64,000 nt of DNA from Halobacteriovoraceae bacterium (lineage in GTDB: Bacteria; Bdellovibrionota; Bacteriovoracia; Bacteriovoracales; Bacteriovoracaceae), in NCBI GenBank assembly GCA_018646195.1, contig JABGVH010000148.1, positions 1 through 64,000 on the forward strand. The letters are read 5' to 3'. The translations under genes and the position numbers were made by a program. Shown here one piece after another: positions 17,543 through 25,599 of the stretch; within the stretch, counting starts at the first letter, position 1, and every line of letters starts with the position of its first letter. The notes under the pieces are model-generated. The model saw only the letters and a program-made list of their open reading frames with translations, was not told the origin of the DNA and did no database searches.

Positions 17543-18594
17543 AATTCCCAGTCTAAACGATAACCAATTGATAGAGCGTAACTCTCTATCAAACCGCGAT
17601 CTGAATCGACAACTACGTCGGTGTCGGTACTTTTAACATGGGGATTTAGGCGGCGGTAACTAGCACCTAAGAACCACTTGCCCCATTTGGCCTGTTTAAT
17701 TCTTTGCATTTCAAGTTGAAAGGAGTTGCTGCTTAAAGCGTAATAAGAAGTACTGTCTCGCAGATCAAAAAAGATCGATTGCTGAAAGCCGGCTTGCAGA
17801 TTCCATTCTACTTTTCTCTTGTGATAGAAGGCCCACTTTACCATCGGTCCAAAGAAAAGATTATTCCAAGTGTAGGTGCCGGTAATATCCTCTAATACCG
17901 CGGTTTGATAGCTAAGAGACAGTCCAAACTGTACTGGCATGATGCTGCGGTAATAAGTTGTTAAATCTAATCTATTGCCGGCCGCCGTCTTGCTTTCAGT
18001 CCCTAGTAGCTCTCTAACAAATTGCGCTTTAATATTTTCGCCGTGAAGAGAAATTTCGCTTTCAAATTTAAGCGCCGGATCGTTGCTATGAAAACTGTCG
18101 GGTTCATCATAAGTGATCAAAGGATCGATGGGCGGAGTTAAGTCTAAGTCCCCTTGGATCGAGATCAAATTGCTAGTATGGGTTTTGTATTTGAATTTAC
18201 CTGAAGAGTCGTAGATATACGCGGTCTGGCTGCCTTGAACTTTTTCCCGCGCCAAGACGAAGAATTGGCGCCCGACTTTAATTTGTTTACCAGTATCAAG
18301 TTCTTCTAGAGTTGAGTATTTCTTGAGCAAGGATTTATAGGGAACTGGAGACCAGGGTTTTTCCCGCGGCTTAAAACGCAAGCGCCGGTATTTCTGCTTT
18401 CTCTTTTCATCTTCTTCACCAATTAGATTGTCGACGGACTTAAAATCGATGGCCCTAAGGTCTGCTTTAAGTTCACTCTCAAGTTGCAAGTCGAGTTCGG
18501 GGCTCTGCTCAATATCTTCAAGGGTTGGAACGTCCTGCGCCATGGCGATTGCACTAAAAAGTAAAAGGGGCGCTAAGAGCCGGCCCAATGCCAT
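17539..18594 (-). CDS. Exported protein, probable outer-membrane beta-barrel (first of a pair)
   Basis: 351 residues with a signal peptide (MALGRLLAPLLLFSAIAMA). A Glu/Asp-rich segment (residues ~20-65) is followed by a basic stretch (EEDEKRKQKYRRLRFKPREK), then a small beta-rich region around 95-135 (GKQIKVGRQFFVLA, TAYIYDSSGKF). From about residue 170 there are amphipathic strands (PVQFGLSLSYQTAVL, WNLQAGFQQSIFF, YALSIGYRLDWEL) consistent with a barrel. It shares its layout (signal, small beta domain, C-terminal barrel) with the coupled downstream gene, although clear sequence identity is not visible by eye. It may form a complex with that product; this is inference. Confidence 0.65.
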   Translation of the reverse strand: MALGRLLAPLLLFSAIAMAQDVPTLEDIEQSPELDLQLESELKADLRAIDFKSVDNLIGEEDEKRKQKYRRLRFKPREKPWSPVPYKSLLKKYSTLEELDTGKQIKVGRQFFVLAREKVQGSQTAYIYDSSGKFKYKTHTSNLISIQGDLDLTPPIDPLITYDEPDSFHSNDPALKFESEISLHGENIKAQFVRELLGTESKTAAGNRLDLTTYYRSIMPVQFGLSLSYQTAVLEDITGTYTWNNLFFGPMVKWAFYHKRKVEWNLQAGFQQSIFFDLRDSTSYYALSSNSFQLEMQRIKQAKWGKWFLGASYRRLNPHVKSTDTDVVVDSDRGLIESYALSIGYRLDWEL

Positions 18595-18767
18595 ATATCC
18601 ATCCTTGGAAGTGAGGCTTTAATTATACCAAAACTTGAATTTTTCGCCCTAATTTTCAGGTATTCAAAAAAGTCTAAAATTGCCGCGATTACAGGTCTTT
18701 TGCGCAGCGCAGCTTTGCTATGACGCTCTTTGCTTGATCCCAACCAAAATGGTATGAATAAAGGCCT

Positions 18768-19418
18768 ATGGAGATTGTATTTAACCTGGCTATCAGCCTT
18801 CCAGGATTTTTAATTGGGATCGTGTTTCATGAATGGGCTCATGCGTGGGCAGCCATGAAGTTTGGGGACGATACCGCCAAAAATGCTGGTCGACTATCTT
18901 TTAACCCAGTAGTCCATTTGGACCCAGTAGGAACTGTCATAATTCCAATCGTATTCATAGTTCTTGGAATGGGAATGTTTGGCTATGCCAAGCCTGTTCC
19001 TGTAAATCAGACCCGTTTTAAAAATTATAAGCAAGGTATGTTTTGGGTGGCTTTTGCCGGTCCAATTGCCAATTTAATCTTAATGGTTTTGTTTTGTTTT
19101 TTGACCGCTGCAGGGGCCCTCTATATCCCTCAGAGTTTTGCTTTTAAAACAGTAGCTCTTCAAATGATGAATTTTGCAATATTAATCAATGTTGTTTTGG
19201 CACTATTTAACCTGATTCCCTGGCCTCCGCTCGATGGTTCTCAAATGGTTAAAGTTTTTATGGATTACAATACTGCACGAAAGTACGAAAATCTTGAAAG
19301 GTTTACTCTAATTTTATTTATTTTCCTTTGGTGGACTCATGCATTTCGCTACATCATGAGACCGGCTGCTGGTTTTGCGAATTATATATTAAATTCTTTT
19401 ATTTACGCTCTAGGATAG
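18768..19418 (+). CDS. Site-2 protease family (M50) intramembrane zinc metalloprotease
   Basis: 216 residues with five or six hydrophobic segments. The first membrane helix carries HEWAH (His21, Glu22, His25), the HExxH zinc site. The second ligand region is NLIPWPPLDGSQM, the NPxPxxDG-type motif of the short S2P (YwhC/Rv-type) group, and FAGPIANLILM lies between them. The family cuts transmembrane substrates within the bilayer. No PDZ domain is present, which places it in the minimal class rather than RseP. It begins the rightward S2P-scpA-scpB-rluB cluster, with scpA starting 4 nt after its stop, an arrangement seen in many bacteria. Confidence 0.9.
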   Translation: MEIVFNLAISLPGFLIGIVFHEWAHAWAAMKFGDDTAKNAGRLSFNPVVHLDPVGTVIIPIVFIVLGMGMFGYAKPVPVNQTRFKNYKQGMFWVAFAGPIANLILMVLFCFLTAAGALYIPQSFAFKTVALQMMNFAILINVVLALFNLIPWPPLDGSQMVKVFMDYNTARKYENLERFTLILFIFLWWTHAFRYIMRPAAGFANYILNSFIYALG

Positions 19419-19422
19419 GAAT

Positions 19423-20310
19423 ATGCTCGATACTTCAATTCAGGTTAAGTTAGAAAATTTCGATGGCCCGCTAGGGTTGCTCTTACTTCTTATGCAAAAA
19501 GAAGACATGAGTATTCGTGAATTGGACTTAACAAAGATAACTAAGCAGTACCTTGATTATCTCTCGCAAATGCGGGAATTGAATTTTGATGTCGCGGGAG
19601 ATTATCTCTACTTGGCGTCGACTTTGTTATTATTAAAATCAAAAAGTTGTGTCACTGAAGAAGAGATGACAAATATTCAGGGTGAGCTGAATGGTGAGTT
19701 GAAGATCACTTCGCAGGCAGAGCTGATTCGGAGACTTGAAGAGCTGCACCACTTTCAGCGCATGGGCCAAGCTCTTTGGGACCTTCCCAAGAAAGGTCAC
19801 GAAGTTTTTGTTAAACCTAGAATTAATCGTAAAGTCATAATCGATTCTATTTTAACTCCAATTGAATTAGAGAAATTGACCGAGGTGATGATCGATTTCA
19901 TGCGCCGTGAGAAACGTAAATTTACTGTTATTAAACGAGATCGGATTTCTATTAAAGAGAAATTAGTTTTTCTTAAAAAATATTTGAAGATAGGTGAGAA
20001 GACTGAATTTGGTAGCTTGATAGACGCCGAAGGCGGAAAAGACTTAGACAATGTTGTGATTACTTTTATTTCGCTGCTTGAACTGGCCCGTCTCAATCGT
20101 CTAGAGATTTTTCAAAATGAGAACTATTCAAAAATTTATATAACCGTTACAAAGCCACTCGAAGATTTTGATGTCGAGCAAGCCGATGGATTTGAAGATG
20201 AAAATGCCGCGGAATTGAGAGCCGAGGCAGAGCTTACTGAACAATTAAACCAACAGGCCAACCGTGAGGTTGGAGCCCAGGAGTCGAATGATTCGACCCT
20301 GCTGCAATAG
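19423..20310 (+). CDS. scpA: Segregation and condensation protein A (kleisin)
   Basis: A 295-residue kleisin subunit of the bacterial Smc condensin complex. The N-terminal Smc-neck-binding region has the family signature VKLENFDGPLGLLLLLMQKE and IRELDLTKITKQYLDY. The C-terminal winged helix (FISLLELARLNRLEIFQNE) binds the Smc head, and the middle supplies the ScpB-binding segment. It starts 4 nt after the S2P gene, with GGAA upstream. A charged tail rich in Glu and Ala extends beyond the winged helix (about residues 250-295). The adjacent scpB completes the Scp pair; smc itself is not in the window. Confidence 0.94.
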   Translation: MLDTSIQVKLENFDGPLGLLLLLMQKEDMSIRELDLTKITKQYLDYLSQMRELNFDVAGDYLYLASTLLLLKSKSCVTEEEMTNIQGELNGELKITSQAELIRRLEELHHFQRMGQALWDLPKKGHEVFVKPRINRKVIIDSILTPIELEKLTEVMIDFMRREKRKFTVIKRDRISIKEKLVFLKKYLKIGEKTEFGSLIDAEGGKDLDNVVITFISLLELARLNRLEIFQNENYSKIYITVTKPLEDFDVEQADGFEDENAAELRAEAELTEQLNQQANREVGAQESNDSTLLQ

Positions 20311-20320
20311 AGAGATGACA

Positions 20321-21745
20321 ATGGAAGAAAACAACACACCTGAAGTTGAAGTTAAATCTGAAATCGAAACTGAAATCAATGCTGAAATTGAAACGGTGAT
20401 CGATACTAATGTAGAAGAGATTGAGCAAGCGATTGCCTCTGAAGATTCTGAGGAAGATGCTTTTTCTCTCGACCTCGATTTTTTCGATCCGCTTCAACAA
20501 GAGGATAAACTCTGGCAGGCCCGAACAGGCTTAGATGAAGATAGCCTCTGTGGAGCGATAGAGACCATAATTTTTATGAGTGATCGCCCGGTTGGTCTGC
20601 AAAAAATTAAAAACCTAATTGATGAAGATATTCCACTAAGAGTGGTTCACGATGCCTTGACTCGTTTGCAAGAAGGTTATGAAGCCAGTCATCACGGACT
20701 GCGTTTGGTAGAGGTAGCCGATGGTTATCAATACAGAACTAAGGCGACTTATTCTAAGTACGTGCAAGATCTTTTTAAGGTCAACTCTCTGGTTCTTTCT
20801 CCAACTGCCCTCGAGGTGTTGGCGATCATCGCTTATAAGCAGCCAATTGCTAGAACTGAGGTTGATAAAATTCGAGGAGTCGATAGCTCGCATATTGTCC
20901 GTGGCTTAATGGACAAGCGCTTAGTTAAGGTTAATGGTCGCTCCGATGAAATGGGCCGTCCTACACTTTATGGAACGACTCCTGAATTCTTAGAGGTTTT
21001 CAACTTGGCCGATCTTAGCCAACTGCCACCTGAACATGAGTTAGAGGAATTATCAGGGCAAGGTAAGAAAGAGATAAGTGATATTAAAAGTATCGTCGCC
21101 CTTGGTGACAAAGATAGTTTTCACTTTGATGAAATGGACGAGTTGGAGCTTTTATCAGAAGAAATTAAATCAATTTCTATTGATACCGCTTTCACTAAGA
21201 GCCTGAAGAGTGAAGAGAAGAAGAGAGGAGTTGAGACTGAGCAAGTGCGTTCGGCCTTTGACCTATTGGAAGAATTTATCACCACTCAAGCAATCAGTGA
21301 TGAAAATAAGGTCTCTCTTGAGTCTGAGCCTATGACAAATATTATCGATCCTAAGATCATTAAGGATTTGAGAGATGGGCCTTTTAATACTCCTGAAGAA
21401 GATGATAACGACGAGTTCGTAATGATCGATCTGGATACTGGCGAGCCAATCGAAGAAGCGGTTGAGGAAGTCGTTGGAGAGGAATTGATTAAAGAGGATG
21501 ATCGCGATGAATTAGAAGCCGCTCTCGACCAGGCCTTCGCGGTACTTACCGGTGAGACTTCCGCCCTCGAAGAAGAGGCGCCAAGCCTGACAGATCTGGC
21601 CCAGGAGCTGGAGTTGAATCAGTCTAAACTAGATAGTGAAGTAGAAAATATCGATAAGCTAACCGATGAGATCGTCTCTAAGGGCTCGGAAATTGACCTG
21701 GATTTGTCCTTTTTACAAGGCGACTCCAAGGAAATTGACAGCTAA
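20321..21745 (+). CDS. scpB: Segregation and condensation protein B with long acidic extensions
   Basis: ScpB binds ScpA as a dimer and supports Smc condensin loading. The ATG at 20321 is chosen because AGAGAG (20309-20314) lies 6 bases upstream. An upstream in-frame start would overlap scpA by 47 nt, and the ATG at 20315 touches the ribosome site. The conserved tandem winged-helix core covers about residues 76-241 (LCGAIETIIFMSDRP, ALEVLAIIAYKQPIAR, RGLMDKRLVKVNGR, GRPTLYGTTPEFLEVF). The protein has 474 residues, roughly twice the usual ~200. It carries a 75-residue acidic N-terminal segment and a ~230-residue acidic C-terminal tail with no recognisable domain. Confidence 0.92.
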   Translation: MEENNTPEVEVKSEIETEINAEIETVIDTNVEEIEQAIASEDSEEDAFSLDLDFFDPLQQEDKLWQARTGLDEDSLCGAIETIIFMSDRPVGLQKIKNLIDEDIPLRVVHDALTRLQEGYEASHHGLRLVEVADGYQYRTKATYSKYVQDLFKVNSLVLSPTALEVLAIIAYKQPIARTEVDKIRGVDSSHIVRGLMDKRLVKVNGRSDEMGRPTLYGTTPEFLEVFNLADLSQLPPEHELEELSGQGKKEISDIKSIVALGDKDSFHFDEMDELELLSEEIKSISIDTAFTKSLKSEEKKRGVETEQVRSAFDLLEEFITTQAISDENKVSLESEPMTNIIDPKIIKDLRDGPFNTPEEDDNDEFVMIDLDTGEPIEEAVEEVVGEELIKEDDRDELEAALDQAFAVLTGETSALEEEAPSLTDLAQELELNQSKLDSEVENIDKLTDEIVSKGSEIDLDLSFLQGDSKEIDS

Positions 21746-21813
21746 TAAAAGAGCCGCTAGTTTGACGCTATTCTATTACCTTAAACAGCCGTGAGGCAGA
21801 TTAGGAGTTCAAA

Positions 21814-22848
21814 ATGTTGAGACTACAGAAATATATTGCCGATTGTGGAGTGACTTCAAGACGTAAGGCCGAAGATTTAATTCTTCAGGGCCGAGTTGAA
21901 GTTAACGGAGAAATTGTAACTCTCTTGGGTACTAAGGTAGACCCGGAAGAAGATGCAGTCTCGGTTGATGGATCGATGCTCGATCACCGCCAAATTCAAA
22001 AAGTCTATGTTGTGATGAATAAGCCCCGTGGTTATGTTTCAACTATGAGTGACCCTGAGGGACGAAAAACAGTAATGGATCTCTGTGTGGATGTCTCTGA
22101 AAGGGTTTATCCGGTAGGCAGACTTGATTATCTTTCTGAAGGACTCTTGATAATGACAAATGATGGGGACCTCGCCAATAAGGTGATGCACCCGAGCCAT
22201 AGTATCGCTAAAATTTATGAAGTGAAGGTATTCGGAGTGGTCAACCAGAACCATATACGCAAGCTTCGCGAAGGGACGCAATTAGAAGAGGGATTTGTAA
22301 AACCTCTTTCGGTCCGAATTGTTAAACAACTTCCTACTAAAACTTGGCTCGAATTCCGTCTTGGAGAGGGAAAAAATCGTGAGATTCGGCGTCTCTGTGA
22401 GGCCTGTGACTTATCGGTTGATAAGCTCAAGCGGGTAGCAATTGGTGGATTAACTCTCGAGGGTCTTCCTCCTGGAAGTTACAAGATGAGCAATAGAAAG
22501 CAGCTGTCTCGATTACTTGATTTAGACCGCGCTGGAAATGCCGTTGCTAAAGTGATGAATTATAAATCTAAGAAGAAGAGTGTTAGCCTTAAGCTTAAAG
22601 GGGTTCCTAGTGGAACGCCTGCTGACCATGAAAACTTCAAGAAGTTCCGCAAAGATACTTACTTCGAACATTTGAAGGCGATTAAAGAGACTAAGGGAAT
22701 TGTCGCTTCTAAAGTGCTTGAAGAAGAAAAGAAAGTTGAGCGAGAAAAAGAAGTCCGTAAATTTATGCGTGACAAGCACCGGACCGCTAAGAAAGAGGCC
22801 AAGCAAGGTGCTCGCCAAGCAGTTCACGCCATTATGCTTAAAGACTAG
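21814..22848 (+). CDS. rluB: 23S rRNA pseudouridine synthase, RluB family
   Basis: 344 residues. An N-terminal S4 RNA-binding domain (LQKYIADCGVTSRRKAEDLI) is followed by the RsuA/RluB catalytic domain: NKPRGYVST, then GRLDYLSEGLLIMTNDG with the catalytic Asp, and EGKNREIRRLCEA. RluB converts U2605 of 23S rRNA to pseudouridine. A Lys-rich tail of about 100 residues (from ~245) extends beyond the catalytic domain, as in many proteobacterial members. It follows scpB after 68 nt in the common scpA-scpB-rluB order. Distinction from RluE or RsuA rests on the context and the length. Confidence 0.9.
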   Translation: MLRLQKYIADCGVTSRRKAEDLILQGRVEVNGEIVTLLGTKVDPEEDAVSVDGSMLDHRQIQKVYVVMNKPRGYVSTMSDPEGRKTVMDLCVDVSERVYPVGRLDYLSEGLLIMTNDGDLANKVMHPSHSIAKIYEVKVFGVVNQNHIRKLREGTQLEEGFVKPLSVRIVKQLPTKTWLEFRLGEGKNREIRRLCEACDLSVDKLKRVAIGGLTLEGLPPGSYKMSNRKQLSRLLDLDRAGNAVAKVMNYKSKKKSVSLKLKGVPSGTPADHENFKKFRKDTYFEHLKAIKETKGIVASKVLEEEKKVEREKEVRKFMRDKHRTAKKEAKQGARQAVHAIMLKD

Positions 22849-22857
22849 TAGACTTCT

Positions 22858-23331
22858 ATGCCAATAGATAAGTCCGAGCTCATAGCAGAAATCACCGAAA
22901 TTCTTTTAAATGAATTGCAGAAGCTGCAGTCGATCGCCGCTTCCGCAGCTTCCGCCGCTACTGAAAAAGGATTAGTGGCAGAGGGAAAATACGATACCCG
23001 GGCGATTGAATCTAGCTACCTGGCCGGTGGTCAGGCGAAGCGGGTAGAGGAGCTTAAAGTTGAAATAGCGGCGCTCTCGCGACTGGCAAATTCAGGGGGC
23101 GGTAAAGTTTCACTAGGCAGTTTGGTAGCGGTGGAAATAGAGGGGGAAGAGAGTCTTTTCTTCCTGCTTCCAGTGTCAGGTATGAGCTTGATGCACGCCA
23201 ATCAGAAAATTACAGTGGTCTCTCCCCAATCACCGATTGGGTCTAGTCTAGCGCATTTAGAGTGTGGAGATAGTTTTGAATTCGAGTCCCCGAGTGGGAC
23301 CCGCTCTCTTGAAATAATTACTATTTTTTAA
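22858..23331 (+). CDS. GreA/GreB-family transcription factor-like protein
   Basis: 157 residues. The C-terminal half (SLVAVEIEGEESLFFLLP, TVVSPQSPIGSSLAHLECGD, then a final EIITIF strand) is the FKBP-like domain of GreA/GreB. The N-terminal half is helical and contains AEGKYDTRAIESSYLAGGQA and KRVEELKVEIAAL. This matches the AENKYDTRG-type variant found in short Gre relatives rather than the GDLSENAEY tip of true GreA. By eye the tip Asp that promotes transcript cleavage is not conserved, while one Glu is. It may modulate RNA polymerase without GreA-type cleavage; that is inference. It starts 9 nt after rluB and overlaps the next convergent gene by 4 nt. Confidence 0.8.
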   Translation: MPIDKSELIAEITEILLNELQKLQSIAASAASAATEKGLVAEGKYDTRAIESSYLAGGQAKRVEELKVEIAALSRLANSGGGKVSLGSLVAVEIEGEESLFFLLPVSGMSLMHANQKITVVSPQSPIGSSLAHLECGDSFEFESPSGTRSLEIITIF

Positions 23332-23663
23332 TTGTCGTAGGTAATAACGGAAGCTTTTTCAATCTGTTCTTGAAGAACTTCCAGCGAATATTCTAAGGCC
23401 TGTTTCGAATAGGGAACTCCATCCATTCCTCTAAAGCCTTTAGTGAACTTGGCCTGCTTGACTAGCGAGGCACAGAGGCGAAGTGCCTCGGCTGAACCTT
23501 CGAAAAATTCCGCCTCGTCGTCGGTGGTGACCACATGACTTAGAATGGAAGTGAGAGTTCGAAGGATCCGAATATGGGATTCGGCCATATCTTCAGTGTC
23601 GATTTTAATGGTTTCGACCTTTTCTTCACTTAGCTTCTTTGTTTTTTTAGCTTTAGGGGCCAT
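23328..23663 (-). CDS. Small cytosolic protein of unknown function (111 aa)
   Basis: The start is set at the ATG at 23661-23663 because a GAGGT ribosome site (23671-23675) lies 7 bases upstream; a longer reading from 23693 would bury it. The product begins with a Lys-rich MAPKAKKTKKLSEEKVE tail and continues as mostly helical sequence (AESHIRILRTLTSILSHVV, AEALRLCASLVKQAKFTKG, YSKQALEYSLEVLQEQIEK). No signal peptide or membrane segment is seen, and I do not recognise a family. Its 3' end overlaps the end of the Gre-like gene by 4 nt on the opposite strand. Confidence 0.65.
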   Translation of the reverse strand: MAPKAKKTKKLSEEKVETIKIDTEDMAESHIRILRTLTSILSHVVTTDDEAEFFEGSAEALRLCASLVKQAKFTKGFRGMDGVPYSKQALEYSLEVLQEQIEKASVITYDN

Positions 23664-23862
23664 GGAATACACCTCGTTTGAATTTTTCATCACCCAACTG
23701 ATATAGACTTATCGTCTAAGTTCCGTGCAATTTTAGGAATTTATGTCCGAGTCACTCGCTTAGAGTGGACTAGAAGGGCTTTGCCCTCAGTAGTAGACAA
23801 AAAGAGAAAGTTAATTTAATATGCGCTTAACTTTCGAAATACTTTTAATTTCGGTAATTTGA

Positions 23863-23939
<77 letters not shown>

Positions 23940-23967
23940 TTTAAATAATTCTTAAAAATATATTAAA

Positions 23968-23996
23968 AACGCCGGCTTTGCCCGGCGTTTTTTTTT
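23968..23996 (+). terminator. Rho-independent terminator after tRNA-fMet
   Basis: AACGCCGG and CCGGCGTT form an 8-bp G/C-rich stem with a 6-base loop, followed by nine T residues in total. It separates the tRNA transcript from trpS, whose ATG is 15 bases further on. Confidence 0.93.
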
Positions 23997-24011
23997 AGTT
24001 TAGGATAAGTA

Positions 24012-25022
24012 ATGAAGAAAAATGACAAGAAAACCATACTGAGCGCCTCCACTTCTAGCGGCGATTTGACCATTGGAAACTATATAGGGGCGATTAATAA
24101 TTGGACCGCTCTTCAGGACCAGTACAATTGCTATTATATGGTGGCCGACCTGCACGCCCTGACGACGCCACAAGAGCCAAAGGCGCTGAGAGAGCGCGGG
24201 CTTTCCTTCTATGCTCAGTACTTGGCCTGTGGTCTCGACCCTGAAAAAAACACTCTTTTTATGCAAAGCCATGTTCCCGAGCACGCCGAACTGGCGTGGA
24301 TTCTCAATTGTTTCTGCCCTATGGGGGCCCTCAATCGCATGACCCAGTTTAAAGAGAAGACCGCTAAGAGTGAGAAGAATCTCAATGCCGGCCTTTTCAC
24401 CTACCCGGTTTTAATGGCGGCGGATATCTTACTCTATCAAGCTGATGTTGTGCCGGTGGGGGAAGATCAGAAACAGCATTTGGAATTGGCGCGGGATTTA
24501 GTGGATATTTTTCACCACCGATTTGGGGAGACTTTTAGCACCCCCGATCCTTATATAGGTAAAATGGGAGCGCGGATTATGTCTCTTCAGGACCCTACCA
24601 GCAAGATGAGCAAGTCCGACGAGAACCCAAAAAGCTTCCTTTCGATCATCGATCCGCCAAAGACATTAGAGAAAAAAATCAAAAGTGCGGTTACCGACCT
24701 TGGGACAGAAGTTTCCTTCGACCAGAGTGAAAAACCAGGAATCTCAAACTTGATGACCATCTATTCGGTGCTGTCAGGTAAGACCTACCAGCAAATCGAA
24801 ACGGACTTCGAGGGCAAGATGTACGGTCATTTGAAAATCGAGCTGGCGGCATTAGTTATTGAGACCCTCAAACCGGTCCAAGACAAGTATCACGATTTGA
24901 TGAAAAATAAGGACTATCTGGATGGCCTTTTAAGGGATCATTCGGAAAAGGCCCGTGCCACCGCCAAGCAAACTCTGATAAAAGTTTATGACAAGGTGGG
25001 TCTCTACCCAAGACCCCTCTAA
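24012..25022 (+). CDS. trpS: Tryptophanyl-tRNA synthetase
   Basis: 336 residues, the usual length for bacterial TrpRS. This class I synthetase charges tRNA-Trp. The HIGH-equivalent is TIGNYIGA near residue 20 and the KMSKS loop is SKMSKSDENP. YMVADLHALTT, MAADILLYQADVVPVGEDQ and the EHAELAWILNC segment are family signatures. AGGA lies about 8 bases before the ATG. It stands directly behind the tRNA-fMet terminator, so it must have its own promoter or rely on read-through. An inverted repeat follows its stop. Confidence 0.97.
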   Translation: MKKNDKKTILSASTSSGDLTIGNYIGAINNWTALQDQYNCYYMVADLHALTTPQEPKALRERGLSFYAQYLACGLDPEKNTLFMQSHVPEHAELAWILNCFCPMGALNRMTQFKEKTAKSEKNLNAGLFTYPVLMAADILLYQADVVPVGEDQKQHLELARDLVDIFHHRFGETFSTPDPYIGKMGARIMSLQDPTSKMSKSDENPKSFLSIIDPPKTLEKKIKSAVTDLGTEVSFDQSEKPGISNLMTIYSVLSGKTYQQIETDFEGKMYGHLKIELAALVIETLKPVQDKYHDLMKNKDYLDGLLRDHSEKARATAKQTLIKVYDKVGLYPRPL

Positions 25023-25081
25023 AGCCTAAAAAAATTTCATTGAATTCTTAAAGAAATTGTAAATTCCCTAATTTTTAGGCT
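25023..25081. repeat. Long inverted repeat in the lrp leader
   Basis: AGCCTAAAAA (25023-25032) and TTTTTAGGCT (25072-25081) are perfect 10-base complements separated by 39 bases. Inside them AATTTC and GAAATT form a second inverted pair. A weak promoter match (TTGTAA, 17 bases, CTAAAT) overlaps the right arm. The repeat could be a trpS terminator-like stem or an operator for the adjacent Lrp-type regulator. Confidence 0.55.
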
Positions 25082-25111
25082 AAATCCTTAGGACCCATTA
25101 AAAGGATGCCC

Positions 25112-25582
25112 ATGGACCCCTATAAGCTTGATAAAGTTGACCGACAGATACTGCAACGCCTGCAGCAGGATTCTCGTGCCTCCTACCAGGAAATTGCCCG
25201 GGATTTAATCGTTTCCGGTGGCACTATTCATGTCCGTTTTAATAAAATGAAAGAGGCCGGAGTCATTACTGGTTCGCAAATCAATGTCGATTATAATCGC
25301 CTTGGTCTGGAAGTTTGCGCCTTTGTTGGTATCAATCTCAAAAATGCCAAAGACTATCCCAGCGCATTGGTAAAGCTTAAGAACTTTGTCGAAGTGGTAG
25401 ATATTCATTACACCACCGGTTCTTATTCACTCTTTATAAAAATACTCGCTAGAAATACAAAAGAGCTGCATCTCTTTATGATCGAAAAGCTACAATCTAT
25501 TCCTGAAATTCAAAGCACTGAAACAATTATCTCTCTTGATAATCCGGTTTCAAGAGAAGGCGAACTTCCCCTCTCTCATTAA
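25112..25582 (+). CDS. Lrp/AsnC-family transcriptional regulator
   Basis: About 156 residues. An N-terminal winged helix-turn-helix (LDKVDRQILQRLQQDSRASY, EIARDLIVSGGTIHVRFNKM) is followed by the RAM/AsnC ligand-binding domain (YTTGSYSLFIKILARNTKEL, IPEIQSTETIISLD). The start is placed at the ATG at 25112 because AAAGGA (25101-25106) lies 5 bases upstream; the ATG at 25106 overlaps that site. These proteins form octamers that sense amino acids or acyl metabolites. A long inverted repeat just upstream could be its own operator. The next gene, 17 nt downstream, encodes an E2-type acyltransferase and is a natural candidate target. Confidence 0.9.
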   Translation: MDPYKLDKVDRQILQRLQQDSRASYQEIARDLIVSGGTIHVRFNKMKEAGVITGSQINVDYNRLGLEVCAFVGINLKNAKDYPSALVKLKNFVEVVDIHYTTGSYSLFIKILARNTKELHLFMIEKLQSIPEIQSTETIISLDNPVSREGELPLSH

Positions 25583-25599
25583 TAGAAAAGGAAATCACC

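Noticed and set aside
22522-22827. Minus-strand frame of 101 codons in rluB
   Set aside because: Its Phe/Leu-rich product is the complement of the Lys/Glu-rich RluB tail; no start signal or domain.
23694-23862. tRNA-fMet region as an integration site
   Set aside because: No integrase gene or repeated tRNA 3' end is found downstream; trpS follows directly.
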